A stretch of DNA of 64,000 bases, taken from Bin5 sp965208965 (lineage in GTDB: Bacteria > Chloroflexota > Anaerolineae > Caldilineales > Caldilineaceae). A program made the position numbers and the translations under genes. The stretch lies in assembly GCA_965208965.1 (NCBI GenBank), contig OZ242384.1, positions 248,001 through 312,000 of the forward strand, in the 5' to 3' direction. Positions 1 to 7,678 of the stretch are shown here, piece by piece. The notes beneath the pieces were generated by a model, which did no database searches, was not told the DNA's origin, and was given only the letters and a program-made list of their open reading frames with translations. Within the stretch, counting starts at the first letter, position 1; each line of letters begins with the position of its first letter.

Positions 1-2
1 TC

Positions 3-479
3 GCGTCGGCGCCGGAGAGTTACTACAGCCAGTTTGCCGCCGACGATTACGCTGGTGGATTCATCCGGTTCGAGAATGGCTGCGCCCTGCAGGTAGAGAG
101 CTTTTGGGCCTCCCACCAGCCCGGGGACGTGCAGATCGAGCTGTTCGGCGACGAAGCGGGCGCACAGGTGCGGCCGCCAACCCTGTACACAAACGGCCCT
201 GTCCCGTCCGCCGTAGTAGAAACGGCGAAGAGATTCGGTGCCAAGCCGCAGGCGGGCCGCGGTCTGAAGGACGAGGGCCGCCCCCTGGACATCACGTTCG
301 ATGGTCTTACAGAGGAGAGAAGCAAGGCGTGGAACGCCATCGCCGATCACTTCATCGAATGCATTCTGGATGGCGTCCCCTGCGAGGCGCCCCTGCGGCA
401 TGGGTTGATCGTACAGAAAATGATGGAGGGTCTCCTGAAAAGCGCGGAAAGCGGGGAGGAAGTTAGACTGGACGGATGA
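3..479 (+). CDS. Gfo/Idh/MocA family oxidoreductase, C-terminal part (5' end outside window)
   Basis: The frame is open from the window edge to a TGA at 477-479 and gives about 158 residues. The visible part begins in the C-terminal alpha/beta domain: a beta-strand-rich stretch (GGFIRFENGCALQVESFW) followed by the typical final helix with AWNAIADHFIECILDG. In this family that domain follows an N-terminal NAD(P)-binding Rossmann fold, which lies off the window, so cofactor and catalytic residues cannot be checked. Family members oxidise or reduce sugars and related polyols. It ends 53 bases before the PhyH gene, in the same direction, so the two may be co-transcribed. The substrate is unknown. 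Confidence 0.8.
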   Translation, partial: ASAPESYYSQFAADDYAGGFIRFENGCALQVESFWASHQPGDVQIELFGDEAGAQVRPPTLYTNGPVPSAVVETAKRFGAKPQAGRGLKDEGRPLDITFDGLTEERSKAWNAIADHFIECILDGVPCEAPLRHGLIVQKMMEGLLKSAESGEEVRLDG

Positions 480-532
480 AAAGCGGAATTCGTCTTTGCT
501 TCAGAGAGGTGTGACGAACAAGGAGGAGAAGG

Positions 533-1441
533 ATGCCGGTTCTAAGTGACAGAGATTGGGCGTTCTGGGAAGAGAACGGTTATGTCGTAATCCCTGATGC
601 GGTGCCGCAGGAGAATCTGGACGCGCTCGTCGAGCAGATCTGGACCTTTCTGGAGATGGAGGAAAACGACCGGGAGTCCTGGTACAAGTACAAACCCTAT
701 ACGCGTGAAGAGCTCTGTTCCCCCATCTCACAGGCGGGGATGGTCGAGATGTACCAGCATCAGACCCTGTGGGACAACCGTCAATACCCGCGCCTCCATC
801 AGGCGTTCAGCGAGTTGCTGGGTACGGAGAGACTGTGGGTGTCGCTGGACCGCGCCAACATGAAGCCTCCCGACAGGCCTGACAGACCGGAGTGGGGCCA
901 CAAGGGAATGATCCACTGGGACATTGACACCGGCGAACTGCCCTTGCTGGCGGGAGACGATATAGCCGCAACCTGGCTCCCGAACCCTGACACGCACATT
1001 GGCCTGCAGGGGGTTCTCTACCTGACCGACACCGACATCGACCAGGGCGGCTTTCAGTGTATTCCCGGTTTCCACAGGACCTTTTACGAATGGGTCGCTA
1101 CGCAGCCGGCCGACCGCAATCCGCGCTTTCCGGACATGGACGGCCTCGACATCAAGGTCGTGGAGGGCAAGGCGGGGGACTTTGTCATCTGGCACAGGCT
1201 GCTGGCGCACGGCAACGGCCATAACCGCTCGACACGGCCGCGGCTGGCCCAGTACATCACGATGTCGCCGGCGCCGGAGAAAGACGAGGAGCAGCGCGTG
1301 GCGCGTATCCGCTCCTGGCAGGAATGCCGCCCCATGGAACACTGGCCCGGAGACCCACGCGATTGGGAGCGCCGGCATCAGACGCCGGCCGCGCTGACGC
1401 CGCTTGGACGAAAGCTGTTGGGGGTGGATTCCTGGGAATGA
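533..1441 (+). CDS. Phytanoyl-CoA dioxygenase (PhyH) family protein
   Basis: A 302-residue protein with a strong ribosome site (AAGGAGGAGAAGG) just before its ATG. PhyH enzymes are Fe(II)/2-oxoglutarate-dependent oxygenases with a jelly-roll core. The iron-binding HxD is visible as IHWDID near residues 126-131, and the distal histidine with the 2-oxoglutarate-binding arginine lies in HRLLAHGNGHNRSTRPR near 219-235. Length and motif spacing are normal for the family, so it should be active. Environmental Chloroflexota carry many PhyH paralogues, and the substrate cannot be read from sequence; hydroxylation of a lipid or small acid is possible. A strong terminator follows 54 bases downstream. 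Confidence 0.85.
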   Translation: MPVLSDRDWAFWEENGYVVIPDAVPQENLDALVEQIWTFLEMEENDRESWYKYKPYTREELCSPISQAGMVEMYQHQTLWDNRQYPRLHQAFSELLGTERLWVSLDRANMKPPDRPDRPEWGHKGMIHWDIDTGELPLLAGDDIAATWLPNPDTHIGLQGVLYLTDTDIDQGGFQCIPGFHRTFYEWVATQPADRNPRFPDMDGLDIKVVEGKAGDFVIWHRLLAHGNGHNRSTRPRLAQYITMSPAPEKDEEQRVARIRSWQECRPMEHWPGDPRDWERRHQTPAALTPLGRKLLGVDSWE

Positions 1442-1495
1442 AATCTCGACAGAACTGATCCTTCCCCTTTTACGACTCTCCAACCCCGCATTATC

Positions 1496-1532
1496 TGAAG
1501 GAATCCACAGGTCAGATCTGTGGATTCCTTCA
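1496..1532 (+). terminator. Rho-independent terminator after the PhyH gene
   Basis: A perfect 15-base inverted repeat (TGAAGGAATCCACAG at 1496-1510, and its complement at 1518-1532) with a 7-base loop, followed by TTTTATC. It sits 54 bases after the PhyH stop codon on the coding strand and should end the Gfo/PhyH transcript. Confidence 0.85.
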
Positions 1533-1613
1533 TTTTATCTCCCAGATATCTCCAATAACTTTAAGAGTGGCGCTTTCCCCTCTGCGCCGCGCTGGGCACG
1601 CGTCCTCAATGCC

Positions 1614-2083
1614 ATGGCCGAGAACGAAGTGGGCCCCAAAAACTGGACCACAAGCGAACCGGTATCAAACCGCAGTTCTTGGTTGCTGGACTCTTACTGC
1701 TTGGCGTCATCGTCGGGCTGATGATTTACGGCCTGACTACAGCCACAGCCTACTGGTTGACTGTTGACGAGGTCTATCAGCGGAGCGACTCTCTGGTATC
1801 CCAACGCCTGAGGGTAAATGGCGTACTTGTCGAAGGCAGCGAGCAGTGGAACCCCGAAGAGGTGACACTTCGCTTCAAGATCCAGGATGAAGAGAATCCC
1901 GGCAAGCAGCTTACGATTGTCTTTTACGGACCTCGACCGGACAATTTCTATCGTGCCGCCTCGGTCATCACAGAGTGAGAACTACTGCCGGGTGGAGTCC
2001 TTCAGGCCGATGTGTTGCACCTCAAATGCCCTAGTCGATATGAAGAAGCACCCGAAGACATCGTGCTTCGGGCTGTTCGCTGA
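1614..2083 (+). pseudogene. ccmE: Broken cytochrome c maturation haem chaperone CcmE (CxxxY type)
   Basis: The piece 1679-1978 encodes a membrane anchor (VAGLLLLGVIVGLMIYGL) followed by the CcmE OB-fold (YWLTVDEV, LRVNGVLVEGS, LTIVFYGPRPDNF). An in-frame TGA at 1976-1978 stands where the family has a glycine codon. The same frame then continues GGVLQADVLHLKCPSRYEE to a stop at 2081-2083, which is the expected CcmE C-terminus. The haem-binding site is C-P-S-R-Y, the CxxxY variant, instead of the classical histidine. The N-terminus is also out of frame: ATG 1614 opens another frame, while the basic residues before the anchor lie in the anchor frame without an ATG, suggesting a one-base slip near 1645-1660. 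Either a decayed gene or assembly errors. No other ccm gene is nearby. Confidence 0.75.
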
Positions 2084-2160
2084 ACATGACTGGACCAATT
2101 GGGGCGAGGGGCTACAATTGATAGCAGGGGGACTAGGTTCCGTTGATATTTGGGTAGCGG

Positions 2161-2361
2161 TTAGATATTGACTGATAGGCACTGGTTGTAGTCATGGATG
2201 AACAGTTTCAAGGCGGCACTGTGAAAGTGGTCGGACTTGGAAAAAGACAGCGTCTTGCGCACAAAGCGGGCCAGACGTTGGCGCAGGGTGTTGTTCCAAA
2301 ACTTGACAAGCATAAACATATGCTCCATATTTGCCCTGTGGCGGTGGTCGGCACTGCCCAA
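2161..2361 (-). pseudogene. IS1-like transposase, C-terminal remnant
   Basis: The last 66 codons read FWNNTLRQRLARFVRKTLSF then SKSDHFHSAALKLFIHDYNQ, which matches the C-terminus of IS1-family (InsB-type) transposases, including the RxTLSFSK motif and the final IHxYN. The N-terminal zinc-finger half and most of the catalytic domain are missing: upstream on this strand no related frame continues. It is a dead fragment. With the ISAs1-like fragment 140 bases away and the broken ccmE next to it, it marks a patch of past insertion and deletion. Confidence 0.65.
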
Positions 2362-2501
2362 TTTCCGTTATTTCCGCTTTTTGGCAAAACCTGGGCTGGT
2401 AGTCAGGGCGATTGCATCTAAATTGGATGGAAATGTTGTCCTGTGCCGATAGAAGAAGCTGATAGGATAGTGAGTTCACGACCTGATAGGGGAGGGAACT
2501 C

Positions 2502-2591
2502 ATGACGGAATTGAAGGCGTCTTCACTGATTGAGCACTTTGCGGGATTGAAAGACCCGCGTATTGATTGGACGAAGCTTCATCAGTTGTGA
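2502..2591 (+). pseudogene. ISAs1-like transposase, N-terminal remnant
   Basis: A 29-codon frame preceded by GGGGAGGGAACTC and starting MTELKASSLIEHFAGLKDPR, then IDWTKLHQL and a TGA at 2589-2591. Short N-termini with LxEHFxxLxDPRxxxxKxHxL are typical of ISAs1-family (DDE_Tnp_1-associated, H-repeat) transposases, which are normally about 370 residues. Nothing of the DDE catalytic domain follows, so this is a start-only relic. It may still be translated as a 29-residue peptide, since the ribosome site is intact. Confidence 0.6.
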
Positions 2592-2827
2592 GCCTCATCA
2601 GTCAACATATAGCCACTACCACGACCGTCTCACAAATGCGCTGAGCCGGTTTTTCTCTCTCCTCTCCATTCGCTCGCCATCCTTGCTCCCTAGTCTACCC
2701 CCGTTTTTTTGAACGCTCAATTGCCCTGGAGTAGAATGTCCTGTGCCCGAAGTGGGCGCCACGGGGCTCTCTCGGCGCGCCGGTTTGCTTTCCAATTTGC
2801 GCAAGATCGAACGATAGCGACGGAATC
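2592..2827. other. Non-coding stretch after the IS remnants
   Basis: No convincing gene, RNA or terminator is seen. The sequence is pyrimidine-rich in places (around 2650-2700) and is probably decayed mobile-element DNA plus the leader of the next gene. Confidence 0.4.
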
Positions 2828-4396
2828 GTGCATTTCAGATTGCACTCCCAGGCTGCGGAGCAACAGGCTGCCGCGCGGCGAGTAGAGAGTGCAGAGGAGA
2901 GAGGAGAGAGAAACAGAGCCCTCACTCCTCTCTCCTTACTCCTTACACCTGACTCTTTAAGCGCTGGCTATCAGCGTTGTCTGTGTATCCTGCTGCTATT
3001 GGGGTTTGGACTGCGGCTGGTTATGCTGGATCGCTTTCGTTTTCACCAGGATGAAGCGCTCTACAGCTTCTGGGCGCTGCGATTTCTCCATGATGATCCT
3101 CTCTTTCTTGAGCAGTGGATCGACAAGCCCCCACTGTTCGTCTGGCTGCTTGCCTTCTGCTTCAAGGCTCTTGGCGCCTCCGAGGCCAGCGCGCGGCTGC
3201 TGAATATCGGCATCAGCTTACTCACGATCCCGGTTGTCGCCGCCGTCGTCAGACGGGCATGGACGCCGGCCGCGGGCGCCATCGCAGCGGCAACCTTCGC
3301 GCTGAATCCATTTGCCGTCAGCTATAGCCCGACGGCATTCACCGATCCATTGCTGGTACTCGCGGGCGTCAGTTCACTCTATGCAGCGCTAAGATCGCGT
3401 CCCTTCTTGGCTGGGCTCTGCCTCGGCGCCGCAATTGTGACTAAACAGCAGGGCGTCTTCTTTGTTCCGCTGACGCTGGCCATACTGATGGCGGGAAACC
3501 CAAATGCAAGAGCGCTCTGTACTGCTGGCCTGCGCGCGGCAGCAGGGCTGGCTGTGACGGTCCTGCCGGTTCTGTACTGGGACAGCCTGCGCTGGGAAGT
3601 CGCGCCGTCGCCATGGGATCTGGGTGCTCGCAACTACGCTGCATTGGAACTGCTCCCGCTCGACCAGTGGCCGGAACGCCTTGCGCGCATCGCCGGCCTG
3701 CTCTGGTATCTGACCGCCAGTCCCGCCGTGTGGACTGTTGTGATCGCCGCTGTGATCGCCGCATCTGTGCTGGGGGTGCGGAAAGGACATTCGCTGTCGC
3801 AGCGCAACACTGCACTCGCGGTCCTGCTGTGTGGATGGATCGGGTTATACTGGGTTGTCCATGCCGCTTTCAGTCTTCCCGTATGGGATCGGTACTTCCT
3901 GCCGCTTGCGCCGGCATTTGCCATCCTGTGCGGATGGTTCGGAGGCAGGATTCTGGCCTCCTGTTCCCAACTGTGGAGATCGGCCGCAATTGGGCTCTGG
4001 ATCGTGCTGCTGCTTCCCGGCGCGCTGCAGGCGGCCCGCGGCGGATTCCCGATAGGCGGCGATCACGGCGCATACGATGGCCTGCGCGAGGCCTCTGCCT
4101 GGCTTGACCGCCATAGCCCGCCGGGTGCCGTTCTGTACCACCAGTCCCTGGGCTGGCATTTTCAGTTCTACTTGTTTGAGAATCCACGCAGTTACGCTGT
4201 GCGCTGGGTTGCAACTCCGGTTGCGCTGGCGGACGATGCCGCAAAAAGACCGCACAGCGCCCGGTACGTGATCGCGCCGGCGTGGCAGCCGCTAAGGAAT
4301 TTCCATCCCCATCTGGCCTCGCGTGAATTGGAGCTGGTGCAGAGAGTCAGGGAAGGAAAATTCACAGTATACGAACTTGTGCCGCGCCGGCGTTAA
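2828..4396 (+). CDS. GT39/ArnT-like membrane glycosyltransferase
   Basis: A polytopic membrane protein of up to 522 residues. About ten hydrophobic helices follow a first one at residues 50-70 (CLCILLLLGFGLRLVMLD). The acidic motif just after it, FHQDEALYSFW, corresponds to the catalytic loop of the PMT/ArnT (GT-C fold) family, which moves a sugar from a polyprenyl-phosphate donor to a lipid or protein acceptor on the outer face of the membrane. The C-terminal 100 residues form a soluble extracytoplasmic domain. The first 40 residues are low-complexity and poorly family-like, so the true start may lie downstream. Donor and acceptor are unknown. Confidence 0.75.
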   Translation: MHFRLHSQAAEQQAAARRVESAEERGERNRALTPLSLLLTPDSLSAGYQRCLCILLLLGFGLRLVMLDRFRFHQDEALYSFWALRFLHDDPLFLEQWIDKPPLFVWLLAFCFKALGASEASARLLNIGISLLTIPVVAAVVRRAWTPAAGAIAAATFALNPFAVSYSPTAFTDPLLVLAGVSSLYAALRSRPFLAGLCLGAAIVTKQQGVFFVPLTLAILMAGNPNARALCTAGLRAAAGLAVTVLPVLYWDSLRWEVAPSPWDLGARNYAALELLPLDQWPERLARIAGLLWYLTASPAVWTVVIAAVIAASVLGVRKGHSLSQRNTALAVLLCGWIGLYWVVHAAFSLPVWDRYFLPLAPAFAILCGWFGGRILASCSQLWRSAAIGLWIVLLLPGALQAARGGFPIGGDHGAYDGLREASAWLDRHSPPGAVLYHQSLGWHFQFYLFENPRSYAVRWVATPVALADDAAKRPHSARYVIAPAWQPLRNFHPHLASRELELVQRVREGKFTVYELVPRRR

Positions 4397-4487
4397 TCCG
4401 GTCGCCTTCGACTGTAGCCCGATCGACAGTTGCCGGCCGCCAGAGGTGCAGGCACAATGGTAAAAACCTATCTGAAGGAGAATCGAG

Positions 4488-5453
4488 ATGACAGTTGACA
4501 AAGGCCCTTCCGAGTCTGGCATGCTTTCCCGGGCGCAGGGCTGCCTGCTCGGCCAGCTGATCGGGGACTCACTCGGCAGTCTGGTGGAGTTCCAGACACC
4601 GGGACGGATACTCCGCCGCTATCCTGATGGCGTGCGGGACATGGCGGACGGCGGCACCTGGAACACAATCGCCGGCCAACCCACAGATGATTCAGAGATG
4701 GCACTATTGTTGGCGCGATCCCTCGTATCGCAGGGGAAATTCGACATATCAGAGGTGGAAAAGGCCTACGTGTTCTGGCTGGAATCCAATCCTTTCGATA
4801 TCGGCAATACAATCCTGAGCGGCCTGACCGGACGGCCCAATCCAGGCAGCCAGGCCAATGGGGCAATGATGCGGATCAGCCCGCTGGGAATATTCGGCGC
4901 CAACTACCCATTGGATGAGGTAGCGGAGTGGGCGCGGCAGGACGCCGCGATCACCCACGTCCACCGGGTCTGCCGGCAGGCCAACGCCCTCTTCGCGATG
5001 GCGATCGCGCACGCAGTGAGCACTGGATGCGCCGCGAGCGACCTGTATCAGAAGATCGCAGGCTGGGCAGAAGAAATGGAAGTCGACTACAGGTTGAAGG
5101 AGACGGTCGCCGCGGCCGCCGGCTCTCCTCCGGACGACTTCATCCATCAGCAGGGCTGGGTACTGATCGCCTTCCGCAATGCGCTGTGGCAGCTTCTCAA
5201 CGCCCAAGACCTGGAGGAGAGCATCATCGACACGGTCATGCAGGGGGGCGATACCGACACCAACGCGGCGATCTGCGGTGCCCTCCTGGGCGCTGTTCAT
5301 GGTCGGGAGGCAATCCCCGAGCGCTGGGTCGAGACAATCCGGGGCTGCCGGCCCGGGGCGGGAATGCCCGACGTATTCAAGCCAAGGCCCGAAGTCTTCT
5401 GGCCGGCGGATGCGCTGGAGCTGGCCGAGCAGCTGATAACGCAGGCCAACTGA
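4488..5453 (+). CDS. ADP-ribosylglycohydrolase family protein
   Basis: A 321-residue protein with GAAGGAGAATCGAG before its ATG. The fold family (DraG/ARH) removes ADP-ribose from proteins or small molecules with two Mg or Mn ions. Metal-binding motifs are in place: GCLLGQLIGDSLGS near residues 18-31, PTDDSEMAL near 65-73 and GGDTDTNAA near 253-261. The length is normal. It is the first gene of a tight group with the DUF1907 protein (44 bases later) and an enolase-superfamily enzyme (59 bases after that). With no nitrogenase nearby, the DraG role is unlikely; a role in nucleoside or ADP-ribose metabolism is possible but inferred. Confidence 0.88.
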   Translation: MTVDKGPSESGMLSRAQGCLLGQLIGDSLGSLVEFQTPGRILRRYPDGVRDMADGGTWNTIAGQPTDDSEMALLLARSLVSQGKFDISEVEKAYVFWLESNPFDIGNTILSGLTGRPNPGSQANGAMMRISPLGIFGANYPLDEVAEWARQDAAITHVHRVCRQANALFAMAIAHAVSTGCAASDLYQKIAGWAEEMEVDYRLKETVAAAAGSPPDDFIHQQGWVLIAFRNALWQLLNAQDLEESIIDTVMQGGDTDTNAAICGALLGAVHGREAIPERWVETIRGCRPGAGMPDVFKPRPEVFWPADALELAEQLITQAN

Positions 5454-5497
5454 CAAATGGCGGAACCGGAATCGAATGGATAAGAGGGCGGACCTTG

Positions 5498-6478
5498 ATG
5501 ATGGAAGCGATGAAACGGGTGGCCTTGTGGGCGCCGCCGCTGGAGGAGCTGGCGCCTATTGTGCGGGAAGGGCTGCAGGCCAACTACGCCGGTGTCGAAG
5601 TTGAAGTAACAGAGTGTCCAGACCTGCGGACGCTGGGCTGCGCCAGTCCAGGCATCTGTGGCTCGACCGTCCTGCTCGAGGTGGGCGGGGAGCCGTACGC
5701 CCACAATCCCAGGTACCGGCACGTCACCTTCGACATGGCGGAAATGGCGAGCGACTGCGGCCAGGCCGACGGAACTTTGTTCGGCGCGGGCATGGCCTTT
5801 CCGGGCGTGTTGGAAGGGCACTGCGGAGAGGTGATCGCCACATTGCAGGCGAGCGGGGTCAACCGGTCCAGGGTCGCTCGCGTCGGGCCGCAGCAGGAGT
5901 GCATCGTTGAGCCCTATGCGTCAACGCGCCACAGCGGTCTGTCCAATCTCTTTCTGTCTGAGGGCCGGCCGGGTCCTGTCCTCAAGGTCAGCGTCGAAAG
6001 ACGGACCGGCAGCGAACGCTCGTTCACGCAGGCGCTGCGCAAGAGTCTGCAAGCGCATCCGGAAATCGGTGGAGATGACGCGCTTGCGGGCGTCCGTCAG
6101 GTGGGCTTGGGCGGCGTCTTTGTAATCGAGGCAGGCCGGATTCGTTCCCATGTCATGCCGGACTACGAATGCATCGCCCACCGGTATTACGACACGGAGG
6201 CCGAGGAGGTCGTTGCCGATTTTCTCCAGTTTTATGAGCACATGGGGCCAGACCTGCTCTGCCTCGCCGTCTGCTGGACGGGAGACCCGACAGGCGGGCG
6301 TCTGCATCTGCGCGAGTCGGGAGAGCACACCCATTTTTTCCATATGGGGGAGCTAAGCCAGGCCGGTCATTATCACTATGATGTCACCCCCGACACTATC
6401 CGTTACTCGGGTCACTTCAACATTGCAGCCGAACTGGTGCGCTTCGGCGACATCCACGCTCAAACAGCGAAGCGGTAG
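5498..6478 (+). CDS. DUF1907 (C11orf54-like) putative metal-dependent ester hydrolase
   Basis: About 326 residues from ATG 5498, which follows AAGAGGGCGG; in-frame ATGs at 5501 and 5510 are alternatives. The C-terminus carries the signature of the animal C11orf54/PTD012 family: GEHTHFFHMG near residues 274-283 and AGHYHYDVTPD near 288-298, supplying the histidine cluster that binds zinc in the human protein, whose crystal structure and weak esterase activity are known. The natural substrate of the family is uncertain. The whole length is family-like, from RVALWAPPLEELAPIV at the start. Bacterial members are not common. Its position between an ADP-ribosylglycohydrolase and an enolase-superfamily enzyme is the best functional clue. 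Confidence 0.8.
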   Translation: MMEAMKRVALWAPPLEELAPIVREGLQANYAGVEVEVTECPDLRTLGCASPGICGSTVLLEVGGEPYAHNPRYRHVTFDMAEMASDCGQADGTLFGAGMAFPGVLEGHCGEVIATLQASGVNRSRVARVGPQQECIVEPYASTRHSGLSNLFLSEGRPGPVLKVSVERRTGSERSFTQALRKSLQAHPEIGGDDALAGVRQVGLGGVFVIEAGRIRSHVMPDYECIAHRYYDTEAEEVVADFLQFYEHMGPDLLCLAVCWTGDPTGGRLHLRESGEHTHFFHMGELSQAGHYHYDVTPDTIRYSGHFNIAAELVRFGDIHAQTAKR

Positions 6479-6537
6479 CGCATCAACATCTATGCGGAAC
6501 TTGAACTGCAGTCAAATCACACCGATGAGGAGCGGAG

Positions 6538-7650
6538 ATGAAGATCACAGAGGTAAATGCGGTGGGTCTGCGCGGCGCGACGCCGGAAGGCGGCTGGAGC
6601 GAGGAGCTGAAAGAGGAAGACTGCGTCCACACGCTTGTTTTTGTCGAGACGGATGAAGGCGTCACCGGCTACGGTTCAGTATTCACGAACGACGGGCTCG
6701 TGCTGGCCGCGCTGGAGGTGCTGCGCCCGCTCTTGATCGGTCAGTCCGCGATCGAGCCCGAAAGAGTGAGCGAGCGCTTGCACCAGAATACATTCTGGCT
6801 GGGGCGGGGCGGCAGCGTCACGCACACGATCAGCGGCATCGACATCGCCATGTGGGACATTCTGGGCAAGGTCACCGGGCAGCCGGTCGGCCGCCTGTTG
6901 GGGGGACGCTATCGCGAACGGGTGCGGCCCTACGCCTCTCTGCTGATGGACCAGCCGGCGCCGCTCAGGGATGAACTGCAGATGTGGAAGGAGCAGGGCT
7001 TCCGCGCCTTCAAGATGGGGTGGGGTCCCTTCGGCCGCGTCAGCGACGAGCTGGACGAGGAGATCGTGGCCGCTGCCCGCGAAATCGTGGGCGACGACAA
7101 CCAGTTGATGGTGGACGCCGGCGGCAGCGATGCCCACTGGCAGGGCCGCTATACGTGGGCGCTGCGCTGTGCCGGGATGCTGGCCGATTACGGTGTCGAC
7201 TGGTTTGAGGAGCCGCTGCGACCCGATGACCTGGAAGACTTCATCCATCTGCGCCGTAACACGACCGTCCCAATTACCGGCGGAGAGGTTCTGACCCGGC
7301 GCCAGTCCTTCCTTCCCTTTCTTCAGCAGGGTGCCTTCGACATCGTCCAGCCGGATGTCGCCAAGGTAGGAGGAATCAGTGAGGAACGTCGCATTGGCTG
7401 GATGGCGCAGGAGAATGGTGTACGCATGATCCCGCACGGTTGGAACACTGCCCTGGGGCTGGCGGCCGACCTGCAGCTGGCCTCAGCGCTCGCCGATACC
7501 GACCTGGTCGAGTACAAGACCGGCTCCCCCTATATCGATGAGATCGTGGTCGGCGGCTGGCAGCTGGACGAGGACGGCATGCTGCAGATTCCAGACGGGC
7601 CTGGCCTGGGAATCGAGTTGGATATGGACGCAGTGGCGCGCTATTCCTGA
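6538..7650 (+). CDS. Mandelate racemase/muconate lactonizing (enolase superfamily) enzyme
   Basis: A 370-residue enolase-superfamily protein with GAGGAGCGGAG before its ATG. The capping domain spans residues 1-130 and a beta-barrel follows. Catalytic positions look complete: lysine in FKMGWG near 158, metal ligands in VDAGG (about 193), WFEEPL (about 224) and TGGEVL (about 250), then VQPDVAKVGG and the base histidine in IPHGWN near 300. This is the mandelate-racemase subgroup pattern, usually acid-sugar dehydratases or racemases. It abstracts a proton next to a carboxylate. It is the third gene of the ADP-ribosylglycohydrolase/DUF1907 group and is convergent with the flippase gene. The exact acid is not predictable. 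Confidence 0.88.
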   Translation: MKITEVNAVGLRGATPEGGWSEELKEEDCVHTLVFVETDEGVTGYGSVFTNDGLVLAALEVLRPLLIGQSAIEPERVSERLHQNTFWLGRGGSVTHTISGIDIAMWDILGKVTGQPVGRLLGGRYRERVRPYASLLMDQPAPLRDELQMWKEQGFRAFKMGWGPFGRVSDELDEEIVAAAREIVGDDNQLMVDAGGSDAHWQGRYTWALRCAGMLADYGVDWFEEPLRPDDLEDFIHLRRNTTVPITGGEVLTRRQSFLPFLQQGAFDIVQPDVAKVGGISEERRIGWMAQENGVRMIPHGWNTALGLAADLQLASALADTDLVEYKTGSPYIDEIVVGGWQLDEDGMLQIPDGPGLGIELDMDAVARYS

Positions 7651-7678
7651 TCGAATCGACCTTCAGGCAACTTCAGTG

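Noticed and set aside
1404..1721. 105-codon frame overlapping the PhyH end and terminator
   Set aside because: Runs through the terminator hairpin and shows no domain. Only the ATG at 1614 within it matters, as a possible original start of ccmE.
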